The notes under the pieces are model-generated. The model was not told where the DNA came from, ran no database searches, and saw nothing but the letters and a program-made list of their open reading frames with translations. Below are positions 33,118-43,343 of a stretch of 64,000 nt of DNA, piece after piece. Source of the DNA: Ostrinia nubilalis. Its lineage: Eukaryota > Arthropoda > Insecta > Lepidoptera > Crambidae. Location of the stretch: contig NC_087118.1 of assembly GCF_963855985.1 (NCBI RefSeq), forward strand, positions 4,216,001 through 4,280,000, read 5' to 3'. A program made the position numbers and the translations under genes. Position 1 is the stretch's first letter; every line of letters begins with the position of its first letter.

Positions 33118-33333
33118 TCATTCGATTTTTGTGTAGATGCGAAAGGAAGACAATTTCTTGTTCACTGGACTAACGGGACAAGAAGTTGTTACAGTAGCAA
33201 TGGTATCACATGACATATTATTATTATAACAATTTGGTTCTGCATTGGAAATATCTAATACCAATTTCTCTAAGTCACGTAAGATGACTCGTAGACCATT
33301 AACATTAATTTTTCCTGAGAACTTATTGAACAT
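33118..33333 (-). pseudogene. Possible LINE A ORF1 C-terminal remnant
   Basis: A 71-codon frame ends just 5' of the LINE A ORF2 start on the same strand. The position suggests an ORF1 end. The sequence itself (helical, then Ser/Thr/Cys-rich) matches nothing I recognise. The region upstream is cut by AT-rich DNA and then a Helitron. Confidence 0.35.
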
Positions 33334-33436
33334 TTTATATTAATATTCCAAATTTTTATTAGAATCCAGTATGTAACAGTATTCATTTATTTTATTATCA
33401 TTATACAATATTTTATTAAATAATTCTATTCTTTTA

Positions 33437-34346
33437 CTAGCGGCCGCCCGCGACTTCGTACGCGTGGATCCCGTTTTACCCCCTTCATCTATCTTACGCG
33501 GTTTAGATTTTTTCATACAAATGTTTTTTCCCGCTAACTCCCGTTCCCGTTGGAATTTCGCAATATCCTGTTGTAACTAAGCTTTAAATTTACTAAGGGA
33601 CCTGCATGCCAAATTTCAAGCGTCTAACTTAAGCGGTTTAGATTTTTCATACAAAAGGATTTTCCCGGTAATTCCTGTTCCTGTGGGAATTTCGGGAATT
33701 CCTTTCTTAGTGCACCTCTACGGTACCTAAGCTACGTCCCTTATAAAGTTCAAGTGCCTACGTTTAGCCATTTAGGCTGTGCGTGGGTATGTCAGTGAGT
33801 CAGTCGTACAAAAGGAATTTCCCGCTAATTCCAGTTCCCGTGGGAATTTTGCAATATCCTGTTGTAACTAAGCTTTAAGTTTACTAAGGTACCTGCATGC
33901 CAAATTTTAAGCGTCTAACTTACGCGGTTTAGATTTTTTCATACAAATGTTTTTTCCCGCTAACTCCCGTTCCCGTGAGAATTTTGCAATATCCTGTTGT
34001 TACTAAGCTTTAAGTTTACTAAGGTACCTGCATGCCAAATTTCAAGCGTCTATCTTACGTGGCTTAGATTTTTTCATACAAATGTTTTTCTCGCTAATTC
34101 CCGTTCCCGTAGGAATTTTGCAATATCCTGTTATAACTAAGCTTTAAGTTTACTAAGGTACCTGCTTGCCAAATTTCAAGCGTTTAACTTAAGCGGTTTA
34201 GATTTTTCATACAAAAGGATTTTCCCGCTAATGCCCGTTCCCGTGGGAATTCCTAAGTATCCTATAACCTGCCCAGGAGTATGAAGAATAATTGTACCAA
34301 GTTTCGTTAAAATCCGTCGAGTAGTTTTTGTTTCTATAAGGAACAT

Positions 34347-34403
<57 letters not shown>

Positions 34404-34522
34404 AATTTTACTGATTGCATTTTTGGCATCAGTATCGATCACTAATGACCCCCTGATAGTTATTTTGAAAATATATTTCATGTACAGAATTGACCTCTCT
34501 ACAGATTTATTATAAGTATAGA
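33437..34522 (-). mobile_element. Helitron, long tandem-unit version
   Basis: Read on the minus strand it starts TCTATACTTATAATAAATC (34522) and ends GCGGCCGCTAG (33437), flanked by A and T without duplication. It holds about six imperfect units with CCCGTTCCCGTGGGAATT and GGTACCTGCATGCC, and a (GACA)n tract at 34347-34401. Its two ends match the 19482-20267 copy, but the number of internal units differs. Confidence 0.87.
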
Positions 34523-34659
34523 TTAAATAAATTCGAATGGTTACTAAGCTTGAACGTAGGCAGGCAAACAATAACATTTGTATGCTGAACATTTAGGACA
34601 CGTTGCTTTAACTGGTTGACAATACTTCTGTAATTCATAGACGAGTAAAAGTCGGTCTC

Positions 34660-34900
34660 TCCTATTATTAGAATAGAATAGAATAGAATAGAATAACGTT
34701 TATTTTGCTGTCACATGAATACACATACATACATAAAACAAACGGTCAACATTACAGAACCAGTCAAAAGAATGATAATTAAAATTAAAATTAATCGGGA
34801 CAGTTACTTGGCGGCGCTGCAGCAGCAAAAAGGTCCCCGTCTCAGCATGTGTCAAGTGCATACCACATGACGCTGATTTTCAGACGGCGGCCGTGGTCTG
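34660..34900 (-). mobile_element. Non-LTR 3' end with (AGAAT)n tail
   Basis: The plus strand shows AGAAT repeated about five times (34671-34695), then AACGTTTATTTTGCTGTCAC. On the minus strand this is an AATAAA-containing 3' end followed by (ATTCT)n, a tail style common to lepidopteran non-LTR elements. Its 5' limit is unclear. The remaining DNA to 35354 shows only a short hairpin, GGGCGTTTTCGTAAACGCCC (35150-35169). Confidence 0.5.
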
Positions 34901-35434
34901 AGTTGCTCGGTGTATCAGGACGAGCCTTTACCGCCATTTTAGCGCAACCGACAAAAACCAAATTTTACAGGAGAAGGTTTTTTTTAAATATTTTTAATCA
35001 GAAGTGTGCTAATAACAAGAAAAATGACATACGTTAATGATTTTTAGAGATTTAAATATATGACTGAAAATAAAACAAAAATAATGAGTAGGTATTTATG
35101 CCATTTATGGCGCATACAATATTTTTGCTGTCACAGTCTATAGATATTCGGGCGTTTTCGTAAACGCCCGAACATCATAATGTTATCGTTAACATTACCT
35201 ATCAAAATTACTATGTCCAAGAAATTATAATTGTTAAATAAATAGGCATTTTAAAAGGTTTTTAAATGAAATATCCACATAATAATCAAAAATTATTTAT
35301 TCATGAGAAATTTCTTCTTGTACAAATCAATTAACACCACTTATTCAACCACTTATTGCATCTAGAGATTGCAAATATTAAATTGTTTTCTATTTCGAAT
35401 ATTCGAAAAATTTTTCAGTGATATTCGAATATTA

Positions 35435-36503
35435 GGGGAGAGGGGGGCAGCTTTGAACAATTTTTATACTTTATTAAATATCTTCGAAATTTGACTAATT
35501 TCATTAATTTTTTCTTCCTAGATAGAGGTCATGGTTATCACACAACAAAATAATGATGTTCTTATTAATTATTCATGAACGCTTATTAAGATATTTAGAT
35601 TTTTGCACAGACCTGTAAACGTTCAAAACTGCCCCGTAGTCGGGGCAGCCTTGAACACGCCTGGGGCAGTTTTGAATTAGTATTTTTTAAAATGATATGA
35701 AACTGAATATTTATGAAAGTGTATTTTTTAAATAATTAATAAACAAAATTTTCAATGATCAGTGTCATTTGGGATCAATTTAACATGTTTATTTTATTTA
35801 ACATCACTCTGTACAAAGTAACACAAAACTTAGGGATATTATTAAAAAAAAGTAAATATAAGATATATCAATTAACTAAATACTAATAAACTTTCTGTTT
35901 AATGACACATCAAAGAGAAAACTGCATAATTTAAAAATATCAATCAACTACTAAAACTAGCTTTTGCCCGGACTTCACCCAGCTTGAAATTTTATCTGTC
36001 ACAGTAAAGCAATCTGCTTATTTTTTATGTAAGAACCTTCTACGAAGTATTAGAAAACTTAAGGTTTCATAATACCACTTAAAAAAGAATATTGATAAAG
36101 TTCAAAGGTGCCCCAACCATTTCGTTCAAAGCTGCCCCATGGGTATATTTCCAGAAAAAAACATAAATTTAATAACGAAACATACTTTTATATTGCAATT
36201 TCCTATTAAATCTCCATTGAAACTATTTAAACTTCCATATAGTAAACAAACCACTTACTATTTTATAAAACTACGTCCACAAAATCCTTAGAACCAAAAT
36301 AAAAAAGTGCGAAATTGGCAGCCAAAAACAAAAAAACACTTTTACCGGTTAACTTACAGTTAAATATTAAAAATGAGATGTGACGGCTATGCGCATCAGT
36401 GCTGGCAATATAAATTGTGATTTATACCATTGTAGCCTAAACCAGTGATTTTTAAATTCATTTGTTCTAAGCTGCCCCTGTCCAAAGCTGCCCCCCTCTC
36501 CCC
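35435..36503. mobile_element. GGGGAGAGGGGGGCAGC-ended element inside the hAT element
   Basis: Inverted ends GGGGAGAGGGGGGCAGCTTTG (24 of 25 matching) flank 1.07 kb, with TA on each side. The motif GGGGCAG(C/T)TTTGAAC or its inverse recurs several times inside (about 35625, 35645, 35665, 36105, 36125). No coding capacity. A degraded Helitron-like end (ACTAGCTTTTGCCCGGACTTC) lies at about 35955. TA duplication suggests the IS630/Tc1/mariner group, tentatively. Confidence 0.8.
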
Positions 36504-36639
36504 TATTCGAATACTTTCAAAAAATAAAAAGCACTTAAAATATCAATGTTTTTATTGCTGGTTTTATTGCTTTAAGAACTATGTTTTAACTATTTAACAA
36601 TAAAGTTCTTAAAACAGTTATAAAATTTTCATCATCATC

Positions 36640-37640
36640 ATAATTTCAGCCATAGGACTTCCACTGCTGAACATACGCCTCCCCCAATGACTTTCACAAT
36701 GACCGGTTGGCACCGGCCTGTATCCAGCGCTTTACCTTTTTCTCAAAATTTGATCTTCCTAGCCGAATCGTTTGTCAGAGGTAAACATACTTGTCAACAG
36801 TCAACAGTCTCGAGAATCGAGTTCTAACCGAAACATGGACGTTGGACAAGCTTCGTTTTGTCCATTATCATCCGAAGGCCTACCTGTTGGGAGACTCGAT
36901 TAAAGTCTTCGAGCATTGTGCCAAGGTCTTCAAGCGATTCTGCCATGACCACAATATCGTCAGCAAACCGCAGCTGAGTGATGTATTTGCCATTAATAGG
37001 TATTTATGCCGAATACTTTCCATTCAAGGAGCTTGAAAGCGTCTTCCAATTCAGAGGTCAACGGTTTCGGAGATATAACATCTCCCTACCTCACGCCTCG
37101 CCGCAGAGGAATCACCCTTGTGCTTTGCTCCTGTACTCGGACCGACATGGTAGCGTTTCTGTACAGGCATTTCAGCACTTCGATATACCAATAGTCTGAG
37201 AGACTGCAGCACTGCTTAAGTCTCGATCGAATCAAAGGCCTTCTCATAGTCCAAGAAGAGCACCACCACGCTTCTATCCCATGCCTCTGGCGTTGTTCCC
37301 TGAAGTAAGACGGAGTTAAAGAGTCTCTGAACGAGTTTCGGTGTTCCACCTTCGTTCAAAAGCTCCGAGGTTATGCCGTCATCACCTGGTGCCTTGTTGT
37401 TCTTTAGCTGTTTGAGAGCCTTCCCAATCTCGTATAGGCTGATATACGGGATGTCTTTGGTATAATGTCGCGTTAACCTATCTCTTGCGTCTGTTGCTGA
37501 GCTATTAATAGGTTGGGAGGTATATAGCTGTCCATAGATCTTTTCGATCTCACCCAGAACCTCGGCTTTTGTTGACGTTACCGTCCTCCGTCTTCAGCAT
37601 CGTCAGCTGACTTTGATCAATAGAGTTGTCTCTTTCAAGT
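36640..37640 (-). pseudogene. RTE-type LINE RT fragment
   Basis: The minus strand encodes scattered RT blocks across frames: FLDYEKAFDSIE near 37240, RGVRQGDVISPK near 37090, and ADDIVV-like and LNRLESNSR-like remnants toward 36800. These are typical of the RTE clade in Lepidoptera. Many stops and frameshifts show an old copy. Its 3' side has the CCACTGCTGAACATACGCC word shared with other LINE 3' ends in this window. Confidence 0.75.
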
Positions 37641-37716
37641 TATTTGGAACCTTGGTTTCGCTCTATCGCCTCTTTTATACTATGTGTATCAAAGTAGCGA
37701 AAGAAACACAACTACG

Positions 37717-37878
37717 TAAAAATGAACAGAAAAGGTAGAAACAAGACAACTTAGTGTTCACAAATGCAGTCGGTAACATCAATGACTAGTTTTTTTAGTT
37801 GGTGATATGTATTTGATGCTTCCGACTGCATTTGCAAACACTAAGTCGTCTTTTTTCTATCTTTTCTGTTTATTTTTG
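37717..37878. repeat. Foldback repeat inside the hAT element
   Basis: Arms of about 60 bp (37717-37782 and 37812-37878) are inverted copies with a few mismatches, sharing TTAGTGTTCACAAATGCAGTC with its inverse. No coding. Confidence 0.8.
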
Positions 37879-37981
37879 TAATATTTGAATATTCGAATAC
37901 ATGTTAATTTACTATTCGAATACTAATTTGAAATTAAAAATTCGAATATTCGAATATTCGATTGCAATCTCTAATTGCATC

Positions 37982-38340
37982 AGAACTTTTGCTGATATAA
38001 ACAACAGGTTTGTTTATTAGTAAACGCCCACAGTGAAGCGCTAATGTCGCTTGCGATAACAAGTGCGGTCGCTTGCGATAAAATGCATGTGTCGCTTACG
38101 TTAAGTTTTAGAAAAAATGTGTATTCACGATAATTTTAGCACTTGCTGTAACTTTGTAACGGTTTTTTTTTGGCGGGAAACACCAACAGGGATGGGTCCG
38201 TTACGGTTTAAAATACTAGAATCGATAAAAAACGGTTTTTTGACAAAAGTGTCGCTTACGATAATTTGGCGGTAAAGGCTCGAGGATATGAATTTTATAA
38301 ATGTCAAATTTAATGTCAAGTAGTAGAAGAAATTAATACA
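37982..38340. other. No gene; GTCGCTTGCGATAA-type word repeats
   Basis: Four or five copies of a word like GTCGCTT(G/A)CG(A/T)TAA occur between 38045 and 38270. No coding frame is convincing. Confidence 0.5.
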
Positions 38341-38472
38341 AATAAAAAATAATAATAATTAAACAACAATAATATGTATAATTAAAGGAAATGTCAAAAT
38401 TAAATGTCAAAAACGATAGAATTGTAGATGTCAAAAAGAATCATAAAGAACAACTAGAGGACTTGATGATAC

Positions 38473-41310
38473 TTAGCAACGTGTCATTTTTTGAATGCTG
38501 AGTAGGTGTTTTCTAAGTTTACTTTTGAAAGTAAACTTAGATTGAGCTTGTCTAATGGGCGGGGGCAGGTTGTTCCAGCATTTGGTTGCCAAGTATCTAA
38601 AGCTACCCCTAAACGCGGCGGTCCTGTGTTTGTGATTGACGAGTTTCCAGGACCTACCCCGGGTGTTGTACACAGAGGATGAGTGTAACCACTGCAATTT
38701 TTTATGGAGATATTCAGGTGTCTCACTGTTAATCACTCCAAAAAGCAAGCTTGCAAAGTGTAAATCTCGACGGGACTTCATGTTCAGCATATTCGCTTCA
38801 TTTATGAAAGGAGACACGTGAGTTCTCGGAGGAATGTGCTGAGAAAATCGCATACACGCGTTTTGAACTCGTTGCAATACTCGGCACGAGCGTGAAAGTA
38901 AACAAGGGCCAAAAACGGGTAAACAGTAATTTAGCTTTGACAAAACCAGACTTTCAACGAGCCTAGTTCTGAGCTCCGAACTGAGGTAGTCCCTGAACCT
39001 GTATAAGACTTTCAGCCTGTAGAGGCAACACCTGGCCAACTCGCCGACATGACTCTCGAAACGGAGGCCGGCATCAAATGCCACACCCAGATTCCTTGCT
39101 GACCAGACTCGTTCCACTATCTGGTCATTAATTGTAATACTTGGATCTCTACTCTCAACAAACTCGATCTGCTTCTTGGTACCAAAGATCATATACTTTG
39201 ATTTAGCTGGATTCAGCGTTAGGATATGGTTTTGAGCCCATACTTTGATCCTATGCAGTTCTTCATTCAGTTTAACCGCTGCGTCTTCGGTTTTTCTGGG
39301 GTCAAAGGACAGGTAAAATTGAAGATCATCGGCATACATATGGTATCGACAGTCCCGAATTACGCAAGGCACATCAGAGCTGTATAGTATGAACAACAGA
39401 GGCCCCAGTATTGAACCCTGGGGAACTCCTCTGTGGAGTGAACGCAATTTAGAACTTTGGGTGACACCATTTGAGGCCAATTCCACGAATTGTGAACGAT
39501 TTTCCAGGTAACTTGCAAACCATGCTACAGTCCCATTATCAAAGCCGTAGAAAGTGAGTTTGGAGAGCAGGAGGGGCACGCTGATTGAATCAAAAGCGCG
39601 AGAGAAATCCAAGAGAACCAAAATAGTAGCCATACCCTGATCCTGAGCCGCCAAAATATTATCAACCTCGTCGAGAAGCGCTGTTGCAGTGCCATGTCCC
39701 CTTCTAAAGCCAGATTGAAGACTCGGGAGTATGTTAGTGTCTTCCAGATATTTGGTTACCTGTTCATGCACAATTTTTTCCAGTACCTTGGATAGGCATG
39801 GGAGTAGACTTATTGGCCTCAGATCTTTGAATTGTTGAGGGTTGTTGTTTTTAGGAAGAGGCACGACTTTAGCTATCTTCCAAACGTCGGGGAACGTACT
39901 TGTGGTGATGGATTGGTTTATTATGAAGGTGATATGGGGCAAAGTGTGAGGCAGAGTAAGGAAGATCATGTCCAGAGAGATGTTATCTACCCCTCTAGCA
40001 TTAGATTTCATACTCAGTAGGACTTTAGCAACTTTATCGCATGAAACCGGTTGCAATGAAAAAGTATCGGCAGTGGCTTTATGGAATTCATAATAGGTTA
40101 GCTGTGACAGTTCCACCGAGTCCCTGCCAGGAATATTTAGAAAATGATCATTAATATCGTCAGGATTATTTAAATAATGAGGTATGTCAGGCTTACATTT
40201 ACTGTCAGGTAATACATTATTTTTGAGATTTCGCCATAATAATTTTGGGTCGTCAATCGTACTGTTAATATGAGTGTTGAAATATGCACACTTTTCAGAC
40301 CTGAGCGCTGAAGCAGCCAAAGTTTTAAGCTGTTTGTACTCGGATTTTTTAAGATCAGATTTATCGGCGCGGTATTTGGAAAGGGCGGCATCCCGTAGCT
40401 TCATGATTGCTCTCACATTGCTTGTGATCCAAGGCGTTAAACCCTCCCTGAATTTGGTCGTCCGCTCAGGCGCATGAAGATCGAACAGCACCGTTACGAA
40501 TTCATTGAAAATTTCAACCATTTCATTTACGGAGTGAGCAGAGTAGACAGATTCCCAGCGCGTCAGAAAAAGGTCCCTGTCAAAAGCAACCCGGTCGATG
40601 TCCCTTAGAGGTCTGTAAGTTACAGTCTTAGGTGGGATCTTTTCCTTTTTAAGCTTAAGGGTAATGCTAACGATGCAGTGACGATTCAGATCAGGGACAT
40701 GAGTAACGTCAACATTCCTCACACATGCATCAGTACAGATCACATCGATCAAACTATTACTCTGGCTTGTGAAGTGTGTTGGTGACTTTACGACTTGCTC
40801 CAAGTTGATCGAACTTAGAAAGTCCTGGAATTTTCTGGTTTTTGGGTCACCTCCATTCATTAAATTAATGTTAAAATCACCCAGGAGTACTATATGGTCG
40901 TGGTCAGAGAATGACACGATGCTGTCGGAGAGAGCATCGAGGAAAGTGTCCACATCAAGCCACTGGGGTCTGTATGCAGTACCTACGGCGATTTTCTTAC
41001 CATTGACGGTTACCCGTATCCACATCTGCTCAATTTGGGCCAATGGGTGTGACAGGGTACGTGCCATAGTTCCACGCGACACATAGAAACCCACCCCTCC
41101 ACCGCGCCCCCCACGCATGCTTGCAGGCCTAGGCACATGACGCAGACGATAACCCGGCACGACAGGTGCCTTTGTAAGCTCGTTTTCACGTATCCAGGTT
41201 TCGTTAATCGCAATTATGTCAGGACTGATGTTGAGCATCGCTGCGATAAAGTCCTCATGACCGGTGTTCAGAGACCCCGCATTAAAAAGACTGATTTTTA
41301 TGAATTTCAT
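38473..41310 (-). CDS. LINE C ORF2: endonuclease and reverse transcriptase (945 aa)
   Basis: The intact frame starts at ATG 41310. The APE-type endonuclease has SLFNAGSLNTG, INETWI, LLGDFNINLM and SLIDVICTD, but the usual SDH motif reads NRH (near residue 208, about 40690). The RT follows with DLRPISLLPCLSKVLEKIV, LLDFSRAFDSI, RGVPQGSILGPLLF and catalytic YHMYADDLQFYL around residue 660. The C-terminal region ends MTRC. Known relatives nick DNA and prime reverse transcription at the target. RT style places it in the CR1/Jockey supergroup. It starts 28 nt inside the end of the middle ORF. Confidence 0.92.
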   Translation of the reverse strand: MKFIKISLFNAGSLNTGHEDFIAAMLNISPDIIAINETWIRENELTKAPVVPGYRLRHVPRPASMRGGRGGGVGFYVSRGTMARTLSHPLAQIEQMWIRVTVNGKKIAVGTAYRPQWLDVDTFLDALSDSIVSFSDHDHIVLLGDFNINLMNGGDPKTRKFQDFLSSINLEQVVKSPTHFTSQSNSLIDVICTDACVRNVDVTHVPDLNRHCIVSITLKLKKEKIPPKTVTYRPLRDIDRVAFDRDLFLTRWESVYSAHSVNEMVEIFNEFVTVLFDLHAPERTTKFREGLTPWITSNVRAIMKLRDAALSKYRADKSDLKKSEYKQLKTLAASALRSEKCAYFNTHINSTIDDPKLLWRNLKNNVLPDSKCKPDIPHYLNNPDDINDHFLNIPGRDSVELSQLTYYEFHKATADTFSLQPVSCDKVAKVLLSMKSNARGVDNISLDMIFLTLPHTLPHITFIINQSITTSTFPDVWKIAKVVPLPKNNNPQQFKDLRPISLLPCLSKVLEKIVHEQVTKYLEDTNILPSLQSGFRRGHGTATALLDEVDNILAAQDQGMATILVLLDFSRAFDSISVPLLLSKLTFYGFDNGTVAWFASYLENRSQFVELASNGVTQSSKLRSLHRGVPQGSILGPLLFILYSSDVPCVIRDCRYHMYADDLQFYLSFDPRKTEDAAVKLNEELHRIKVWAQNHILTLNPAKSKYMIFGTKKQIEFVESRDPSITINDQIVERVWSARNLGVAFDAGLRFESHVGELARCCLYRLKVLYRFRDYLSSELRTRLVESLVLSKLNYCLPVFGPCLLSRSCRVLQRVQNACMRFSQHIPPRTHVSPFINEANMLNMKSRRDLHFASLLFGVINSETPEYLHKKLQWLHSSSVYNTRGRSWKLVNHKHRTAAFRGSFRYLATKCWNNLPPPIRQAQSKFTFKSKLRKHLLSIQKMTRC

Positions 41311-42262
41311 TTAATATTTGTACCAAATAAGCAAAACAGCGTTTCAGGTATTGAGTAACAATTGTCAAGGCAGGAGCGCGACTAAGTGTGGGAGTGATAA
41401 GACAGATAATTTCTAATGTTATAAGGACATAAAGTGGGTGATATACGATGGTAAAAGATCTGATATAACCTGATACGGAACAATTCGACCCCATTGCCGC
41501 TGCAACACAGCCCAAGCCACTGCCGGTCATGGCAGGCAAGTCAATACAAACGTGCAAAGAGAAGCGAGTCAGCAGAGGCGAAAAAGATAAACACAATAAA
41601 ATTACATAGTTGTACCCCGAATAAGAGATACATGTCGGAAACAGACTGGCAAGGTACTTAATGCAAACATGAATCGTTACACAGTTAGACAAGTTAATCA
41701 CATAATTATAAAACAGTTTGTATATTGACATCATTGGATAGTAAAAATAATAAAAAAATACATGCAAATTCAAAGTCAAATTGTATAATTTATAAATAAA
41801 AAGTAATTCAATGCTAATGTTAAAATTAATTAAAATTATATTAAAATTAATAAATAAGAAATTCGTAATGTTTGAGTACGGTTTAAGTTTTGGTTTTGAC
41901 ATCCCTAGGTAACAAGAATAGATACAAAATTCATGCAACTTCAAAATCGCAATGTAAAATGTATAAAAAGTAAATAAAAATACATTGTTAAGTTTAAAAT
42001 TCATTAAAATTAAAAAGCTGGCAAGTGGAAAATTCGCATTATTAGAAAGTGACTTGTTCTTTGACATCATTTTAAAATAGTAATAATAGTAACAACATTC
42101 ATGCAATTTAAAAATCAAATTGTAATTGGTATATAAAAATAATAATTCATTGTTAAAGTACTTCATTAAAATTATAAAATTCATAATAAAGGAAGATAAA
42201 CAAAATAATACAAGTGATAAAAAAATTTGACTAAAATATCTAGTAGGTACATAAGACTGCAT
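41282..42262 (-). CDS. Middle ORF of LINE C (326 codons, hydrophobic, repetitive)
   Basis: This frame begins six bases after the ORF1 stop and overlaps the ORF2 start by 28 nt. It is rich in Phe, Tyr, Leu, Ile and Asn, with several hydrophobic stretches long enough to span a membrane. Three diverged repeats of about 55 codons (165-170 bp) share a pattern LH-x-F/C-x2-Y-x-Y followed by MS. It matches nothing I know. AT-rich tandem repeats can stay open by chance, so expression is uncertain. The placement would suit coupled re-initiation between ORF1 and ORF2. Confidence 0.4.
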   Translation of the reverse strand: MQSYVPTRYFSQIFLSLVLFCLSSFIMNFIILMKYFNNELLFLYTNYNLIFKLHECCYYYYYFKMMSKNKSLSNNANFPLASFLILMNFKLNNVFLFTFYTFYIAILKLHEFCIYSCYLGMSKPKLKPYSNITNFLFINFNIILINFNISIELLFIYKLYNLTLNLHVFFYYFYYPMMSIYKLFYNYVINLSNCVTIHVCIKYLASLFPTCISYSGYNYVILLCLSFSPLLTRFSLHVCIDLPAMTGSGLGCVAAAMGSNCSVSGYIRSFTIVYHPLYVLITLEIICLITPTLSRAPALTIVTQYLKRCFAYLVQILNEIHKNQSF

Positions 42263-42268
42263 AGCTAC

Positions 42269-43192
42269 TTAAGTTAACGCAGACAGGTTTTCCGAATTTT
42301 TGATGAGTATAGGTGTAGAACTCTCATCTTTTCGAATGAACTTAATTATTACACAATAATCATTGAGAGTAAACTTTTGAAGTTTTTTCTGAAGTCCATT
42401 TGTCAGCTGATCTATACCGCCACCAGATATTCGATAGTGACAGCAGATTTTCTCTTTTGATAAATGATTTCTAACTCTGGAAGAGTTTTTGTTATTCTTT
42501 ATGCTACTAATTAAACATATCTTAGGGTCAATTTTTCGTGAGTGCTTCTCTATATATCCTTGTTTATTGACAAATGCAGATGCAGTTTCATTTGGTTCCT
42601 CATAAATATTTACTTTGTTCATAGCACTTGTTTTCGGCTCATTCCGTAAGATTCTTCTTTTAGGTAAGCTCAATGGCGTCGATCTACATGGGCTATTGAA
42701 AGTTTTACTGCTGTTTATGTCTTCTACACTTATTATTTTGTAAACTTTTATTACCTTTTGCTGTTCTTGAATTTTTTTGTTTAATTCCGTATTAGGTACG
42801 TTTAAATTTGCAATTTCATTGTGCGCTATGTCAAGTTCAGTTTGTAATCTTTTAATTTCCAGCTTTAGTTCATTAACAAGAACATTCTCCTCACTGCTGA
42901 GATCCGGCAAACTGTTCACGTTTTTGCTTTCCAGGTAATATAGAGTGTTCTCCGTAGATAAGAATGATGCAGATAAGTCAGGCAGGGAAGACTGTTTCTT
43001 ATTTCTTCTAAGAGTAACAAAATTTGAGTCATGAGATGTCTCATTCTCTTCATCTTCCTGCAGAGAGTTGAAAGAATTATCAGTAGGGACGTTAATCTGA
43101 ATGTTGTTTTGTACTTGCAAAGATCTACATCTGTCACATTTGTATTTTTTCTTGCCCTCAGTGCTCATTACGACCTCCTGGGTCCGTTTCAC
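42269..43192 (-). CDS. LINE C ORF1 (307 aa)
   Basis: An intact frame from ATG 43192. It has a short Cys pair near the start (KYKCDRCRSLQ), a low-complexity region with FVTLRRNKKQSSLPDLSASF, a coiled coil around residues 105-150 (ELKLEIKRLQTELDIAHNEIANL) and a basic C-terminal half. The layout matches ORF1 proteins of lepidopteran CR1-group LINEs, presumed RNA-binding. I see no esterase domain. Confidence 0.85.
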   Translation of the reverse strand: MKRTQEVVMSTEGKKKYKCDRCRSLQVQNNIQINVPTDNSFNSLQEDEENETSHDSNFVTLRRNKKQSSLPDLSASFLSTENTLYYLESKNVNSLPDLSSEENVLVNELKLEIKRLQTELDIAHNEIANLNVPNTELNKKIQEQQKVIKVYKIISVEDINSSKTFNSPCRSTPLSLPKRRILRNEPKTSAMNKVNIYEEPNETASAFVNKQGYIEKHSRKIDPKICLISSIKNNKNSSRVRNHLSKEKICCHYRISGGGIDQLTNGLQKKLQKFTLNDYCVIIKFIRKDESSTPILIKNSENLSALT

Positions 43193-43343
43193 GGGTACGT
43201 CTTTTTAATTACACTATGCAACAAATTAAAAAAAAAAAAAAACACTGGGTTCACAGTATGTAATTATGATTCACCACCTTAATACTGTTTGAAATATTGA
43301 AATAAAATTGTTGTATCACATCAAGTTTATTAGTGAAACGCAT

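Larger units (their letters stand above)
35363..37973. mobile_element. hAT-type element (TAGAGATTGCAA ends, 8-bp TSD)
   Basis: The ends are inverted TAGAGATTGCAA, and the flanks are an exact 8-bp duplication ATTGCATC (35355-35362 and 37974-37981). Subterminal DNA is rich in ATTCGAATATTCG words on both sides. TIR style and 8-bp duplication fit hAT. No transposase remains. The inside is taken by a GGGGAGAGG-ended element and an RTE-type LINE fragment. Confidence 0.88.
38341..43300 (-). mobile_element. LINE C, nearly complete non-LTR retrotransposon
   Basis: Minus-strand element with intact ORF1 (42269-43192), an extra middle ORF (41282-42262) and intact ORF2 (38473-41310), followed by a short AT-rich 3' UTR with ATTATT words near 38345. 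The exact 5' start and target duplication are not visible to me. All three frames are open, so this is the best-preserved LINE in the window. Confidence 0.85.
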
